This document shows positions 17,854 through 27,284 of a stretch of 37,016 nucleotides of DNA, in pieces (the stretch's first letter is position 1; each line of letters starts with the position of its first letter). A program made the position numbers and the translations under genes. The notes beneath the pieces were generated by a model. It made no database searches and was not told the DNA's origin. It saw only the letters and a program-made list of their open reading frames with translations. Location: positions 1-37,016 of the forward strand of contig JARBAW010000012.1 of the NCBI GenBank assembly GCA_029237505.1, read 5' to 3'. This DNA is from Nitrososphaerales archaeon (GTDB taxonomy: Archaea > Thermoproteota > Nitrososphaeria > Nitrososphaerales > Nitrososphaeraceae).

Positions 17854-19229
17854 GTGAAGAAAAAGAGCCAAAATTAGAAGATCTCCGCGAAGACATGCGA
17901 CTTGTGACTGCGGATATCATAAAACTTGTTCAGAAACGAATGGAGATAGCAAGTAAAATAGGAAACATTAAAAACAATCTTATGATGAACATAGAAGATA
18001 TTTCCGTCGAACAAGAGATATCCAGATATGTACATGAAATGGGAACTCAAATAGGACTGAACAATGAGTTCATAGGTAGGATATTGAATTTACTATTTTT
18101 AGAGTCTATCAAAATTCAAAAGGAAAAAACCTCCAAGAAAGAAACAAAGCTCGATCATATGGCTATGTTTCTGAAAGCAAAACAACTCGAATCTGAGGGT
18201 AAAAAGATAATTCATTTAGAGGTCGGTGAACCTGATTATATGCCTCCCGTTACTGTAAAACGAGAACTGTTGAGAACTTTTGATGATAGGCGTGTTCACT
18301 ATACGCAGACGAGCGGTGTTCCCATATTAAGAAAGTTAATTGCAAGTCAGAGATCGGTAAATGAGGAAAATGTAATAGTGACTCCAGGGGCAAGATTTGC
18401 AGTATTTAGTGCCATGATCTCTACACTGACAATCGGGGATGAAATAATCATTTTTGAACCTGCATGGCCGGCTTACAGAGATTGCGCAAATTTTATTGGC
18501 GTAAAAGTTAAGGTCGTTAAGACCACAGTTGAACAAAAATGGGATCTGGATTTGAAAGAGTTAGAGAGAATGATAACATCAAATACGAAGATGATTGTTC
18601 TAAACTCGCCCAACAACCCAACAGGGAAAATAATTCAACAAAAACAGATTGAAGCAGTCCTGAAAATTGCCAGTAAAAATAACATTACTATTCTGAGTGA
18701 CGAGGTCTATTCCTTGTACTCCTACGTTCCATATAAGAGCATCCTAGAATTTGAATATGATAGGAGTATTATGATTTCATCATTCTCAAAAAGCCATGCC
18801 ATGACAGGATTTAGAGTGGGATATGCAATATCCTCAAAAGAAATCATCGAGAAAATTTCAAAAATTCAAGCATTGGCAATAACCAGCGTAGCTGAACCAA
18901 TGCAATACGCTGCCATTGCAGCTTTGAAGAGTAATGTTACTAATAATGCCAAAATAATGAAAAAACGTCTCGATTTTATTAGAAATAAATTGGACACTGT
19001 TCCTTGCGAATTTGTCAGCCCAGACGGGGGCATGTATTATTTCATTAAATTCAAGAATAACATCAGTGCTACCAAGATTCTATTCGATCTCTTAAATGAG
19101 GGAGTAGCAGTGGCTCCGGGAAATGGATTTGGAGAATCGTATGTTGATTTTATTAGAATTTCAGCATGTCAACCAATTAAATTGCTAAATGATGGATTAC
19201 GGATACTTAGAAAAGTAACTAAGGTATGA
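17850..19229 (+). CDS. Fused AroQ-type chorismate mutase / class I aminotransferase
   Basis: About 90 aa AroQ-like helical N-terminus (EDLREDMRLVTADIIKLVQKRMEIASKIGNIK...EISRYVHEMGTQIGLN) followed by a PLP aminotransferase (VTPGARFAVFSAM, NSPNNPTGKII, DEVYSLYSY, SSFSKSHAMTGFRVGYAIS). Confidence 0.9.
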   Translation: MSEEKEPKLEDLREDMRLVTADIIKLVQKRMEIASKIGNIKNNLMMNIEDISVEQEISRYVHEMGTQIGLNNEFIGRILNLLFLESIKIQKEKTSKKETKLDHMAMFLKAKQLESEGKKIIHLEVGEPDYMPPVTVKRELLRTFDDRRVHYTQTSGVPILRKLIASQRSVNEENVIVTPGARFAVFSAMISTLTIGDEIIIFEPAWPAYRDCANFIGVKVKVVKTTVEQKWDLDLKELERMITSNTKMIVLNSPNNPTGKIIQQKQIEAVLKIASKNNITILSDEVYSLYSYVPYKSILEFEYDRSIMISSFSKSHAMTGFRVGYAISSKEIIEKISKIQALAITSVAEPMQYAAIAALKSNVTNNAKIMKKRLDFIRNKLDTVPCEFVSPDGGMYYFIKFKNNISATKILFDLLNEGVAVAPGNGFGESYVDFIRISACQPIKLLNDGLRILRKVTKV

Positions 19230-19233
19230 TACT

Positions 19234-20106
19234 ATGGTCAGAATAGTTGCAATAGTAGGTGTTGGAAAAATGGGATTATGGTTCTGTAAGTATTTTTCAA
19301 GAAAACACAACTATAAGGTATTGTTGTATGATAGACGCAACATCAAGTTAGATTCGAGCAAATACCACAACAAGGTAACTATTTGCAAATCACTTCAAAC
19401 CTGTGTAGGAAAAGCTGACATTGTAGTTGTGTGCGTACCTATCAAATTAAGTATATCTGTAATTAAGGAGTGTATCTCAACTATGAAAAACGATGCATGT
19501 ATAGTAGAGATATCATCACTCAAATCTGACATCTTTAAGTCATTGCTAAAAATTCCAAACCATTTGATTCCGCTCTCAATTCATCCTATGTTCGGTCCAG
19601 GAGCAAAGAATCTAGGGGACACTAAAATGTTGGTTATACCAATCAGGAATGGAAAGAAAGAGCAAAAGTTGGTAAAGTCTTTATTTAGTGAAACTAGAAC
19701 GATTGTGATTAAAGATCCGCAAACTCATGACGCAATTATGGCTATATTATTAGGATTAGTTTATTATATCAACTTACTATTGGCCAGCACATTGAGTAGC
19801 GAAAATATTACGTTACTAAAGAGGGTTTCTGGAACTACGTTTTGCTTACAAAAAATTCTTTTTGAAAGTATACTTACGGATCATTCATCACTTATAACTT
19901 CACTTCTCGCAGATAACAAACAATTAGTTAGACATCTTAAAAAATACAACATGGAATCAGCAAGGTTACTTGGTATGATAACCAATAACAAGAAATTGCT
20001 TGAAAAAAGAATAGATCAGATAAAGAGCGACTATGCAAACAAGAGAGACATTCGAGCCTCATATGAAAAAATGTATTCAATTATATCAAGAATTAACAAC
20101 AAATGA
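19234..20106 (+). CDS. tyrA: Prephenate/arogenate dehydrogenase (TyrA family)
   Basis: Rossmann motif IVGVGKMGLWFCKYF; IVVVCVPIKLS; SLKSDIF; SIHPMFGPGAKNLGDTKMLVIP. Confidence 0.9.
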   Translation: MVRIVAIVGVGKMGLWFCKYFSRKHNYKVLLYDRRNIKLDSSKYHNKVTICKSLQTCVGKADIVVVCVPIKLSISVIKECISTMKNDACIVEISSLKSDIFKSLLKIPNHLIPLSIHPMFGPGAKNLGDTKMLVIPIRNGKKEQKLVKSLFSETRTIVIKDPQTHDAIMAILLGLVYYINLLLASTLSSENITLLKRVSGTTFCLQKILFESILTDHSSLITSLLADNKQLVRHLKKYNMESARLLGMITNNKKLLEKRIDQIKSDYANKRDIRASYEKMYSIISRINNK

Positions 20107-20149
20107 AAAATTATTGTTATTATATTATTTAGATCTAGGCTAATTAGAC

Positions 20150-21088
20150 ATGATGAAAAAAATTGTTTCTGATTTACGCTGTGTCAATAATTCATGTAAG
20201 AATAAGAGCTTGACATTAGAATTTCTTAGAGAAGCAGGCAATGAATGCATAGAAGGATTTCTTTCATGTAATATTTGCAATTCGCAATATCCAATAATTC
20301 AGGGGGTCCCAATTTTATTGCAGAATTTTCATGACTACGCTCGTCAAAGGATTATGACATACGGTAAGTGGATAGTGACTTCCAAATCGTCCAAACTTAA
20401 GGATTTTCTCAGATCAATTGGAAAGAAAATTCATTCTCCAACATCTAGTGATCTCTATGAAGAGAATAATAGTTTGTATAGGGCCTATTTGTATAATTAT
20501 CACAACTATCATTCCGATGATCGGTTGTTATCACTTTTAAAAAGAAAAATAGAACCTGATCATATCTATAAAATGCTAGGAAAAAAGAATCTTAATTTGA
20601 ACGGAATCGGTTTGGATATTGGTTGCTCTATTGGTTCAAGCACATTTGAACTGGCAAAAAGATTACCGTTTGTTTTTGGAGTAGACCTGTCGTTCTCATT
20701 CATACTTACGGCAAGAAAACTAATGCGTGATAAAATGAGAAAAAATATTGAGTTCGTTGTATCAGATGCAATAAATCTACCCTTTGAATCAAAGTACTTT
20801 CAAAGCATAATCGCTTTGAACGTTGTTGACAGAGTCGATCCGAACAATCTGATGGTTTCAATAAATAGATGCATCAAAAAGAATGGGAAACTAATATTGA
20901 TTGATCCTTACCATTTTGTTAAAGATAACACCGATCAATTTGATTCAATTCGAATCAGAAAGATTGTAGAAAATTTCGGATATAAAATAAGTAGTAATGA
21001 ATCATATGTCCCATGGATAATGAAAATGAACGAACGGTCCTATCTTTTCTACTTTGTTGATTTCATTGTAGCAAATAAAGTGAATTAG
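20150..21088 (+). CDS. SAM-dependent methyltransferase with N-terminal Trm112-like zinc-binding segment
   Basis: N-terminal LRCVNNSCKN...GFLSCNICNSQYPIIQGVPILL; class I methyltransferase motifs GLDIGCSIGSSTFELAKR...VFGVDLSFSF...VVSDAINLPFESKYFQSIIALNVVDRV. Confidence 0.85.
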   Translation: MMKKIVSDLRCVNNSCKNKSLTLEFLREAGNECIEGFLSCNICNSQYPIIQGVPILLQNFHDYARQRIMTYGKWIVTSKSSKLKDFLRSIGKKIHSPTSSDLYEENNSLYRAYLYNYHNYHSDDRLLSLLKRKIEPDHIYKMLGKKNLNLNGIGLDIGCSIGSSTFELAKRLPFVFGVDLSFSFILTARKLMRDKMRKNIEFVVSDAINLPFESKYFQSIIALNVVDRVDPNNLMVSINRCIKKNGKLILIDPYHFVKDNTDQFDSIRIRKIVENFGYKISSNESYVPWIMKMNERSYLFYFVDFIVANKVN

Positions 21089-21159
21089 TCTCATTTCACT
21101 GATTATCTCAACCATATTTTCATAATCATACCAAATTGGTAACAACAGTAGTTCAAAAA

Positions 21160-22536
21160 CTATATTTTTTTATTCTGCTTTCTTAAGGGATTTGCAATCG
21201 CATCTAGCGAATTTCCAATCAGGAAGAACGCCAGTCCCGTTAATGCTATCATCAGACCCGGCGGAATAATCCACCACCATATGCCCCGTGACGCCGCATC
21301 CGCTGTATTTGCATCATGGAGCATCTGACCCCAAGTAGGCAATGTCGGATCTCCCAGACCAATAAAACTCAGTGCAGCTTCAGCTAATATAGCACCTGGC
21401 ACAGAGATGGCCACGCTTGCAAATGTTAGGGGAAGCAATTGAGGGATAATGTGTTTGAAAATAACCTTCATATCAGACTGGCCCATCAATTTAGCAGCTT
21501 CAACATACTGAAAATTGCGCATTTGTAAAGCGATACTTCTAATCACTTTTGCAGTCCCCATCCAACCAAAAGTCATCAGTATCAGAATAATCAAAAAAAT
21601 GCTTCGTCCAAAAGTGATCGATAGAAGAATAAGGAGTATCAAAGTTGGGAAAGCATAAAAAATATCATTAATGCGCATCATTCCTTCATCAGTCTTCTTT
21701 CCTCTGTAACCTGATACCACTCCATAGATAAGTCCGATAGATATTGAAAATATAGATACGGTCAGGCCTATGAAAAGTGCTATAGGTATTCCCCATATGA
21801 TCCCGATAAATAAGTCTCTTCGCAGATCATCGGTTCCCATGATTCCAAATACTTTACCACCAAGAATAACACCTACTTTATCTATCCTACTGGAATTATC
21901 AAATAGGAAAAATTTCTGGGAAATATGATATGTACCATGCAGAACTTGAGGTTTATTCGTATCTGCGAACAATAATACTGGTGGTTCAAATCCTGATATT
22001 GGAAAACTAAAGACGCTTTGATATTGACTGAGTGACTCCTTGATGTTATTGTTTGTTGAAAAGATTCTGTCTGTAAAAGTGTTATTTAGATTATTTGCAG
22101 TCGGCAATGATGAATAGTATACGGTGAAAGTATTGTTATCAGGTCTGGTAATATCAATTTGCAATACTGGCGGTACTTCATTATATTTAACTGAGTGTAG
22201 GAACATAAAGTCATCAGGAAAGTCATCTGATTGAATATTGACATCGAATATAAAGTTAGATACTTTTATCCCTTCTGATACTTCAGAAGATGTTTTTGCA
22301 TCGTATTGATCTAGTGAGACATGTTCAAATTCCTTGGAACCAAAATAACCGGTCCAAAACGGTGAAGCAGTTTTTGGATTATTAATCCAATAATCAGGAT
22401 CGTTCCATAGTTTATAGGAATCAAATGGTACGACTAGTATTGCTATGGCAGTCAATGCTAATAAGAAAGCAAGAATCGATATTCCAATTATTCCACGGCG
22501 CGATCTTATTAGTCCCAAAAATAATTTCTTTTGCAA
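21160..22536 (-). CDS. ABC transporter permease (DppC/OppC family) with large extracytoplasmic insertion
   Basis: C-terminal permease region with EAAKLMGQSDMKVIFKHIIPQLLP (EAA loop) and EAALSFIGLGDPTLPTWGQMLHDA; roughly 200-aa non-hydrophobic insert after TM1. Confidence 0.9.
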   Translation of the reverse strand: MQKKLFLGLIRSRRGIIGISILAFLLALTAIAILVVPFDSYKLWNDPDYWINNPKTASPFWTGYFGSKEFEHVSLDQYDAKTSSEVSEGIKVSNFIFDVNIQSDDFPDDFMFLHSVKYNEVPPVLQIDITRPDNNTFTVYYSSLPTANNLNNTFTDRIFSTNNNIKESLSQYQSVFSFPISGFEPPVLLFADTNKPQVLHGTYHISQKFFLFDNSSRIDKVGVILGGKVFGIMGTDDLRRDLFIGIIWGIPIALFIGLTVSIFSISIGLIYGVVSGYRGKKTDEGMMRINDIFYAFPTLILLILLSITFGRSIFLIILILMTFGWMGTAKVIRSIALQMRNFQYVEAAKLMGQSDMKVIFKHIIPQLLPLTFASVAISVPGAILAEAALSFIGLGDPTLPTWGQMLHDANTADAASRGIWWWIIPPGLMIALTGLAFFLIGNSLDAIANPLRKQNKKI

Positions 22537-22540
22537 CAGA

Positions 22541-23584
22541 CTAGCTTCCTTTCACTCTAGGATCCAATAAACTATATGCGATATCTGTAATGAATATGGT
22601 TACCAAAAAGATTAATGTGCCAACATATGTAAGTCCAATTATAATAGGAATATCGAGTAGACCTATCGCATCATAGAAGAGTTTTCCCATACCTGGCCAA
22701 TCAAATACAGCTTCAGTTATGATAGATCCTCCAAATGAACTCGCTAAACCCAACCCAACAGCAGTCGCAACAGGAGGTCCCGCATTTCTTAGCGCATGCG
22801 AGTACAGAATTTTTCGTTTGGAAATTCCCATTGTTCTTTTTGCATAAATAAAGTCTTCGTTCAAGATATTTATCAAGAAATACCGTACGATATAAGCCCA
22901 TGAGCCAAAAGAAACAATGACCAATGTAATTAGCGGAAGGGTCATATGATAAAGTAGATCAAAAATATAATTAGGGTCAGAGGGAGAGGAAAGAGGTGTA
23001 GCTCTTGCTGGAAAAATATGCAAAGTAAATGCAAATACCAGAATCATAATCATTGCCACCCACCACGACGGAAAGCTGTTACTAAATATAGCTATAAGCG
23101 AATTAAATTTATCCCACCAGGAGCCCTCTTTGCCTGCGACATATGCGCCGAGAAAAATACCAATAATGGTAACTAATATAGTTGCTGTAGTAAATAAAAG
23201 TAAGGTTTTCGGAACTTTTTCGATAATAATATCTCGAACATTGGATGAACCAAAATCAGACGTAAAGAAGTGAGATTTTCCCAAATCCAAGGTCATTACG
23301 CTAACAACTCTATGAATTAGTTTTGAAGGATTAAAGGAATCCTGATCCAAACCAAGTGTTTTGGATCTAAATTGAATTTGGTTGTTTATATAAGATGACC
23401 TTTCTTCAGGATTTTGAAATTTGAGTGTTCCTTGATTTACCTCGTCGATCACCTGGTTTCGTACTGCATCTACAAGTAATTTATCAAGTGTCGGACCAAG
23501 CAATATCACAGTGATTAAGATGGTTGAAAATAGGACCAAAAACATGTTAATTGAACGAAACAGTAAAGTTTTTCCTAGGCCCAA
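22541..23584 (-). CDS. ABC transporter permease (DppB/OppB family)
   Basis: IYAKRTMGISKRKILYSHALRNAGPPVATAVGLGLASSFGGSIITEAVFDWPGMGKLFYDAI is typical of DppB. Confidence 0.92.
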   Translation of the reverse strand: MGLGKTLLFRSINMFLVLFSTILITVILLGPTLDKLLVDAVRNQVIDEVNQGTLKFQNPEERSSYINNQIQFRSKTLGLDQDSFNPSKLIHRVVSVMTLDLGKSHFFTSDFGSSNVRDIIIEKVPKTLLLFTTATILVTIIGIFLGAYVAGKEGSWWDKFNSLIAIFSNSFPSWWVAMIMILVFAFTLHIFPARATPLSSPSDPNYIFDLLYHMTLPLITLVIVSFGSWAYIVRYFLINILNEDFIYAKRTMGISKRKILYSHALRNAGPPVATAVGLGLASSFGGSIITEAVFDWPGMGKLFYDAIGLLDIPIIIGLTYVGTLIFLVTIFITDIAYSLLDPRVKGS

Positions 23585-23669
23585 GTGCTCCTAGTTATTC
23601 ATGTTATCAATATAACTTAATCTGTATCAGCTTATCACAATATCAAGTCGCGATGGGGAAAATTAAAGG

Positions 23670-26075
23670 CTACTTAATGATCATTGTATTTGGGACTGTA
23701 ATAAGTACTCCACTATAGATATCAGGTCTAAGTGCAAAATTGCTTTTGACAAATAGTTTAAACTCATTTGGACCAATAGACATTCCTTTAGTAGTAGTAC
23801 CATTAATCGTAATCATGAAATTTCCTTTATTATCTACCCATTCTCCTTCACCCTGACTCACAAGGCGATTATTCTTGTCGGTAACAAAGTAGGTTAGTGA
23901 AGCATTACTATCATAATTATCTGCAATGGTGATATTCCCTGAGATAGTTAATGGTAAACCGCTTGTAACAACTTTTGGTTGTTGAACATTAACAAATTTG
24001 GCAAGTTTTGCAGTTTCAAAATTAGACCAGTATCCTTTGACATATGGATAAGTACTATCTCTAAATGCAGTTAGTGTAATTACCTTACCTGTTGGATTAT
24101 AGTTCTTAATTTCATATGGGCCGTTACCAATTATCGCGTGATTATGTTCGGATATCCACTTTATACTTGCGTCATATCGCTTAATTGCATCATCTACAGT
24201 AACATAATCCTTTAGTGCAGCAGGTACGAAATGTTCCGATTTCATTTTTTCTAACTCAAGTTTTATTGCTTGCGCATGACTTGGTATTATCAACGATAAC
24301 CAGTCAATATTTTTGACCGTTGCTTCCGATCTAGTATATGCAAAGTTTCCGTTTTTTACAAGTCTTTCAATTGCTGTATTAACCTCCCATGGAGAGGTCG
24401 CCCAAACTGGTGCGAAATCGGCTATTTCTTTGTTATCAAAATGCCAGTAATCAACAAATGAGATCGCGGTATTATCATCTAGAAATTTGGTTCCTCGAAG
24501 ATATTGTAATGAGATTACGGCTTGGGCAGCATACTCTGGATCGAAAGTCAGATCAGTTGAATTAATTTTGGATGACCACTCATATAGAAAATAAAGAGGA
24601 TAAAATAGATCTGCCTTGCTCATTGGTTGACCATTTTGCCAGTTTGAGTAAGTAATATGATAAGTGACCTTACTCTTTGAGGTGTTCTCTCCAACTTTTT
24701 CCCAAATTTGATTCCGCGCATTCCATTTTAAAGCGTCACTGTCTACAATGAGCCTTTTTTCTGGACCCATTGTTGTAATATTAGTCCATTGAGTCCTCAG
24801 AGGTACTACTTCACCAGTGTACGGATTCCTAGATGTAGATGAATCTGATACTAAAGAAAGGATATCTCTACAATACATGTCATTACAACCCCCTACTCCG
24901 TTCCATGCTCCTTGATATATCTGCTTCACACCCACATTAATGGTGGTGGCGTTTTTGTCTGACCTTGCGTTTATGAGAGATTTGTCTGTAGAGATACCTC
25001 CGCCAAAGTCATTAATCAATCCTTTAATTGATGAAGAAGCCACGTAAGGGTCTATGTTTTGAGCTACAAATATTCTTACAGACTCCTGAATCCCTGAACT
25101 CACTGCCTGTCTTAAAAGTTCATTACGTTCCTCTTGAGTAGTAAAATTAGAAAACTCTATACTTTGTGTAATTTTATCCAGTGTTGAGTTTTGATAGTTC
25201 CAAAATGAGGGGTTAGCCCATCCAGGCATTTTACCAAAATAAGGAGAGTACATTTGAGCTGCTGTGACAGGATTGTATCTAACAAAGGCAGATGTTCCGC
25301 CAAAAGCTTCAGTGTAAATTTGCCATCCTAATTCCTGAGGGTCAGTACCATACACTATAATGTTGGCCTTATTCAAATCACCATAGTTTCTTTGGACTGT
25401 AAAACCAATATTGTCGAGTTGGTTTGCAAGTATTTCACCCATTGATTTTCTGGGCAAATCATCGCTTCTAATCATGAACTTGATTAGAATTTGAGTTCCT
25501 TTGTATGTCCATTTATCTCCTACCTTTATTGCGCCATTTGCAATCAGTACTTTATCAATTGCTTCTTTAGCAAGATTTGGATTATACTTAAAATTATATG
25601 ATTCCAGAATTGGAATAATTGTTTCATATTCTGGCGAGGATATTCCAAAAGGGTCTGTTTGGACACTGCCATATCCATTTAGAATTTCATCAACTACGAA
25701 TTCACGGTTGATAAGATAATTTAATGCAAAACGAATTTCCTTGAATTGGAATGGATTTAAGACATTAGGATCCTTGGATGGTGCTGGATTCAATAAATAG
25801 GCAAATGAACCTGCATTTTTTTCATAGATTTTTAGGGCACTATCATTTGAAATCGATGATACTTTTTCCAGAGGTATCCTAAAGAAGTATGTGTCAAGAT
25901 TTCCTGTCCTTATTTCCTGTAAAGCCGTATTTCCATCGAGATATTGAATGAATCTTAAATTGTCCGTATATGCCCCTTTTTCATTTGATCCAATTCCATT
26001 AACAGTAGCAAAAGAAGGAACAATCACTATCAAGATTAAGAACGATGCCGTGAGTACCTTTGTTATTTCTGTCAA
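23670..26075 (-). CDS. ABC transporter substrate-binding protein (family 5, peptide/nickel-type)
   Basis: 801-aa secreted protein; FQFKEIRFALNYLINREFVVDEILNGYGSVQTDPFGI...NPNLAKEAIDKVL; signal-like N-terminus; upstream of two Dpp permeases. Confidence 0.88.
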   Translation of the reverse strand: MTEITKVLTASFLILIVIVPSFATVNGIGSNEKGAYTDNLRFIQYLDGNTALQEIRTGNLDTYFFRIPLEKVSSISNDSALKIYEKNAGSFAYLLNPAPSKDPNVLNPFQFKEIRFALNYLINREFVVDEILNGYGSVQTDPFGISSPEYETIIPILESYNFKYNPNLAKEAIDKVLIANGAIKVGDKWTYKGTQILIKFMIRSDDLPRKSMGEILANQLDNIGFTVQRNYGDLNKANIIVYGTDPQELGWQIYTEAFGGTSAFVRYNPVTAAQMYSPYFGKMPGWANPSFWNYQNSTLDKITQSIEFSNFTTQEERNELLRQAVSSGIQESVRIFVAQNIDPYVASSSIKGLINDFGGGISTDKSLINARSDKNATTINVGVKQIYQGAWNGVGGCNDMYCRDILSLVSDSSTSRNPYTGEVVPLRTQWTNITTMGPEKRLIVDSDALKWNARNQIWEKVGENTSKSKVTYHITYSNWQNGQPMSKADLFYPLYFLYEWSSKINSTDLTFDPEYAAQAVISLQYLRGTKFLDDNTAISFVDYWHFDNKEIADFAPVWATSPWEVNTAIERLVKNGNFAYTRSEATVKNIDWLSLIIPSHAQAIKLELEKMKSEHFVPAALKDYVTVDDAIKRYDASIKWISEHNHAIIGNGPYEIKNYNPTGKVITLTAFRDSTYPYVKGYWSNFETAKLAKFVNVQQPKVVTSGLPLTISGNITIADNYDSNASLTYFVTDKNNRLVSQGEGEWVDNKGNFMITINGTTTKGMSIGPNEFKLFVKSNFALRPDIYSGVLITVPNTMIIK

Positions 26076-26153
26076 TTGTTAAGTGGTAAATGTAAGTGAT
26101 TTATGAATTTTCTTGATTGTCGTATATTTTTTAAGACAAGATAATATACTCCA

Positions 26154-27221
26154 TTGCTAACTAGCTTTGTGGTCCCCACCAACCTTAGATACAAAACTCA
26201 GCTATCCTTGTTATTTGACAAGGGAGTGATATCTGAAAATGTTTACAATCATTTTATAGAGAGAGGTTTGAAGGTTATCTCGCCCTCAAGCGATTACGGA
26301 CTTTATAGTTTAGGGGAATTCTTACCGGAGATAGTTATCGGTGCTTCAGATGAGTATATTTGCAACATGGAGGTGCCATACCAGGCTACTAGTTATATTG
26401 CTGCAAGAACGGGAAATACAGGTAAAGCGGTCTATATCTACAAGATCAATGACAGACCTGGAGGTGGTGTTCTTTCCCTAACAGGTGGTATTAGAAAATT
26501 TGGCGATAGTATCTTTGCATCGACTCATAGGATCTTGTTGGGTAGAGAGGCCATGATGATTAGCGCCGACAATTTAGTGGTTAATAAGGAACAGATTTGG
26601 AATTGGCAGTTCTTTGGAAATACAATAAGAGAATCTAATCCAAGTATCTATGAGGATCTGGTCAAATTGAGTGAAAAAGTTGGTAAAGGATCAGAGTTCC
26701 GCCAAATTGTAGTTGCCAGATCTGACAAGACATTTCGTAGACTCAATATTGCAGGCTTATGCAGGGATAATCAAATAAAAATTCTTGATCCCAAACATGG
26801 AATCAAAGTCACATTATTGACAAACGATTCAGGATACGAATATGCTTCAAATTTTCTTCCCGAATCAGATCTAATTGAATATATTATAACTGGAAAAGAC
26901 TTTGATATGTATCTAGCCATGATCAAGTTCAGAAAATTACATGGGACTGACATGATTCTAAATGATGGTGGTCGCATCATGTCAAATTCCATTCGGGATC
27001 AAGGGTTACTAGGAGAAGAGAGGATTACGCTGGAACCCTATCCAGGAGATCAGTTCATACCTCACCGTTCTAAATTAGATCAACAAAATGTGCTTGGAAT
27101 TGAAGGGACAGGAATTGATGGGGGCGAAATAGAAAATGGAATAAAGGTCCAATCAATAAGAATCAATGATGAGCTTGCTAACGTATATCTATACCCTCTG
27201 AAAGTGAGAAGCGGGGTATGA
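26154..27221 (+). CDS. Hypothetical protein with possible RibD C-terminal/DHFR-like reductase fold
   Basis: HGTDMILNDGGRIMSNSIRDQGLLGEERITLEPYP resembles the EGGxxLxxxLxxxGLVDE region of RibD-C reductases; SLTGGIRKFG resembles S(L)DG(R). Weak similarity by eye only. Confidence 0.35.
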   Translation: MLTSFVVPTNLRYKTQLSLLFDKGVISENVYNHFIERGLKVISPSSDYGLYSLGEFLPEIVIGASDEYICNMEVPYQATSYIAARTGNTGKAVYIYKINDRPGGGVLSLTGGIRKFGDSIFASTHRILLGREAMMISADNLVVNKEQIWNWQFFGNTIRESNPSIYEDLVKLSEKVGKGSEFRQIVVARSDKTFRRLNIAGLCRDNQIKILDPKHGIKVTLLTNDSGYEYASNFLPESDLIEYIITGKDFDMYLAMIKFRKLHGTDMILNDGGRIMSNSIRDQGLLGEERITLEPYPGDQFIPHRSKLDQQNVLGIEGTGIDGGEIENGIKVQSIRINDELANVYLYPLKVRSGV

Positions 27222-27284
27222 CTCCAAGATATATGATTAATTTTAATTAAGCACTATTGTTCATTGTTTATTCATCCAACGATA

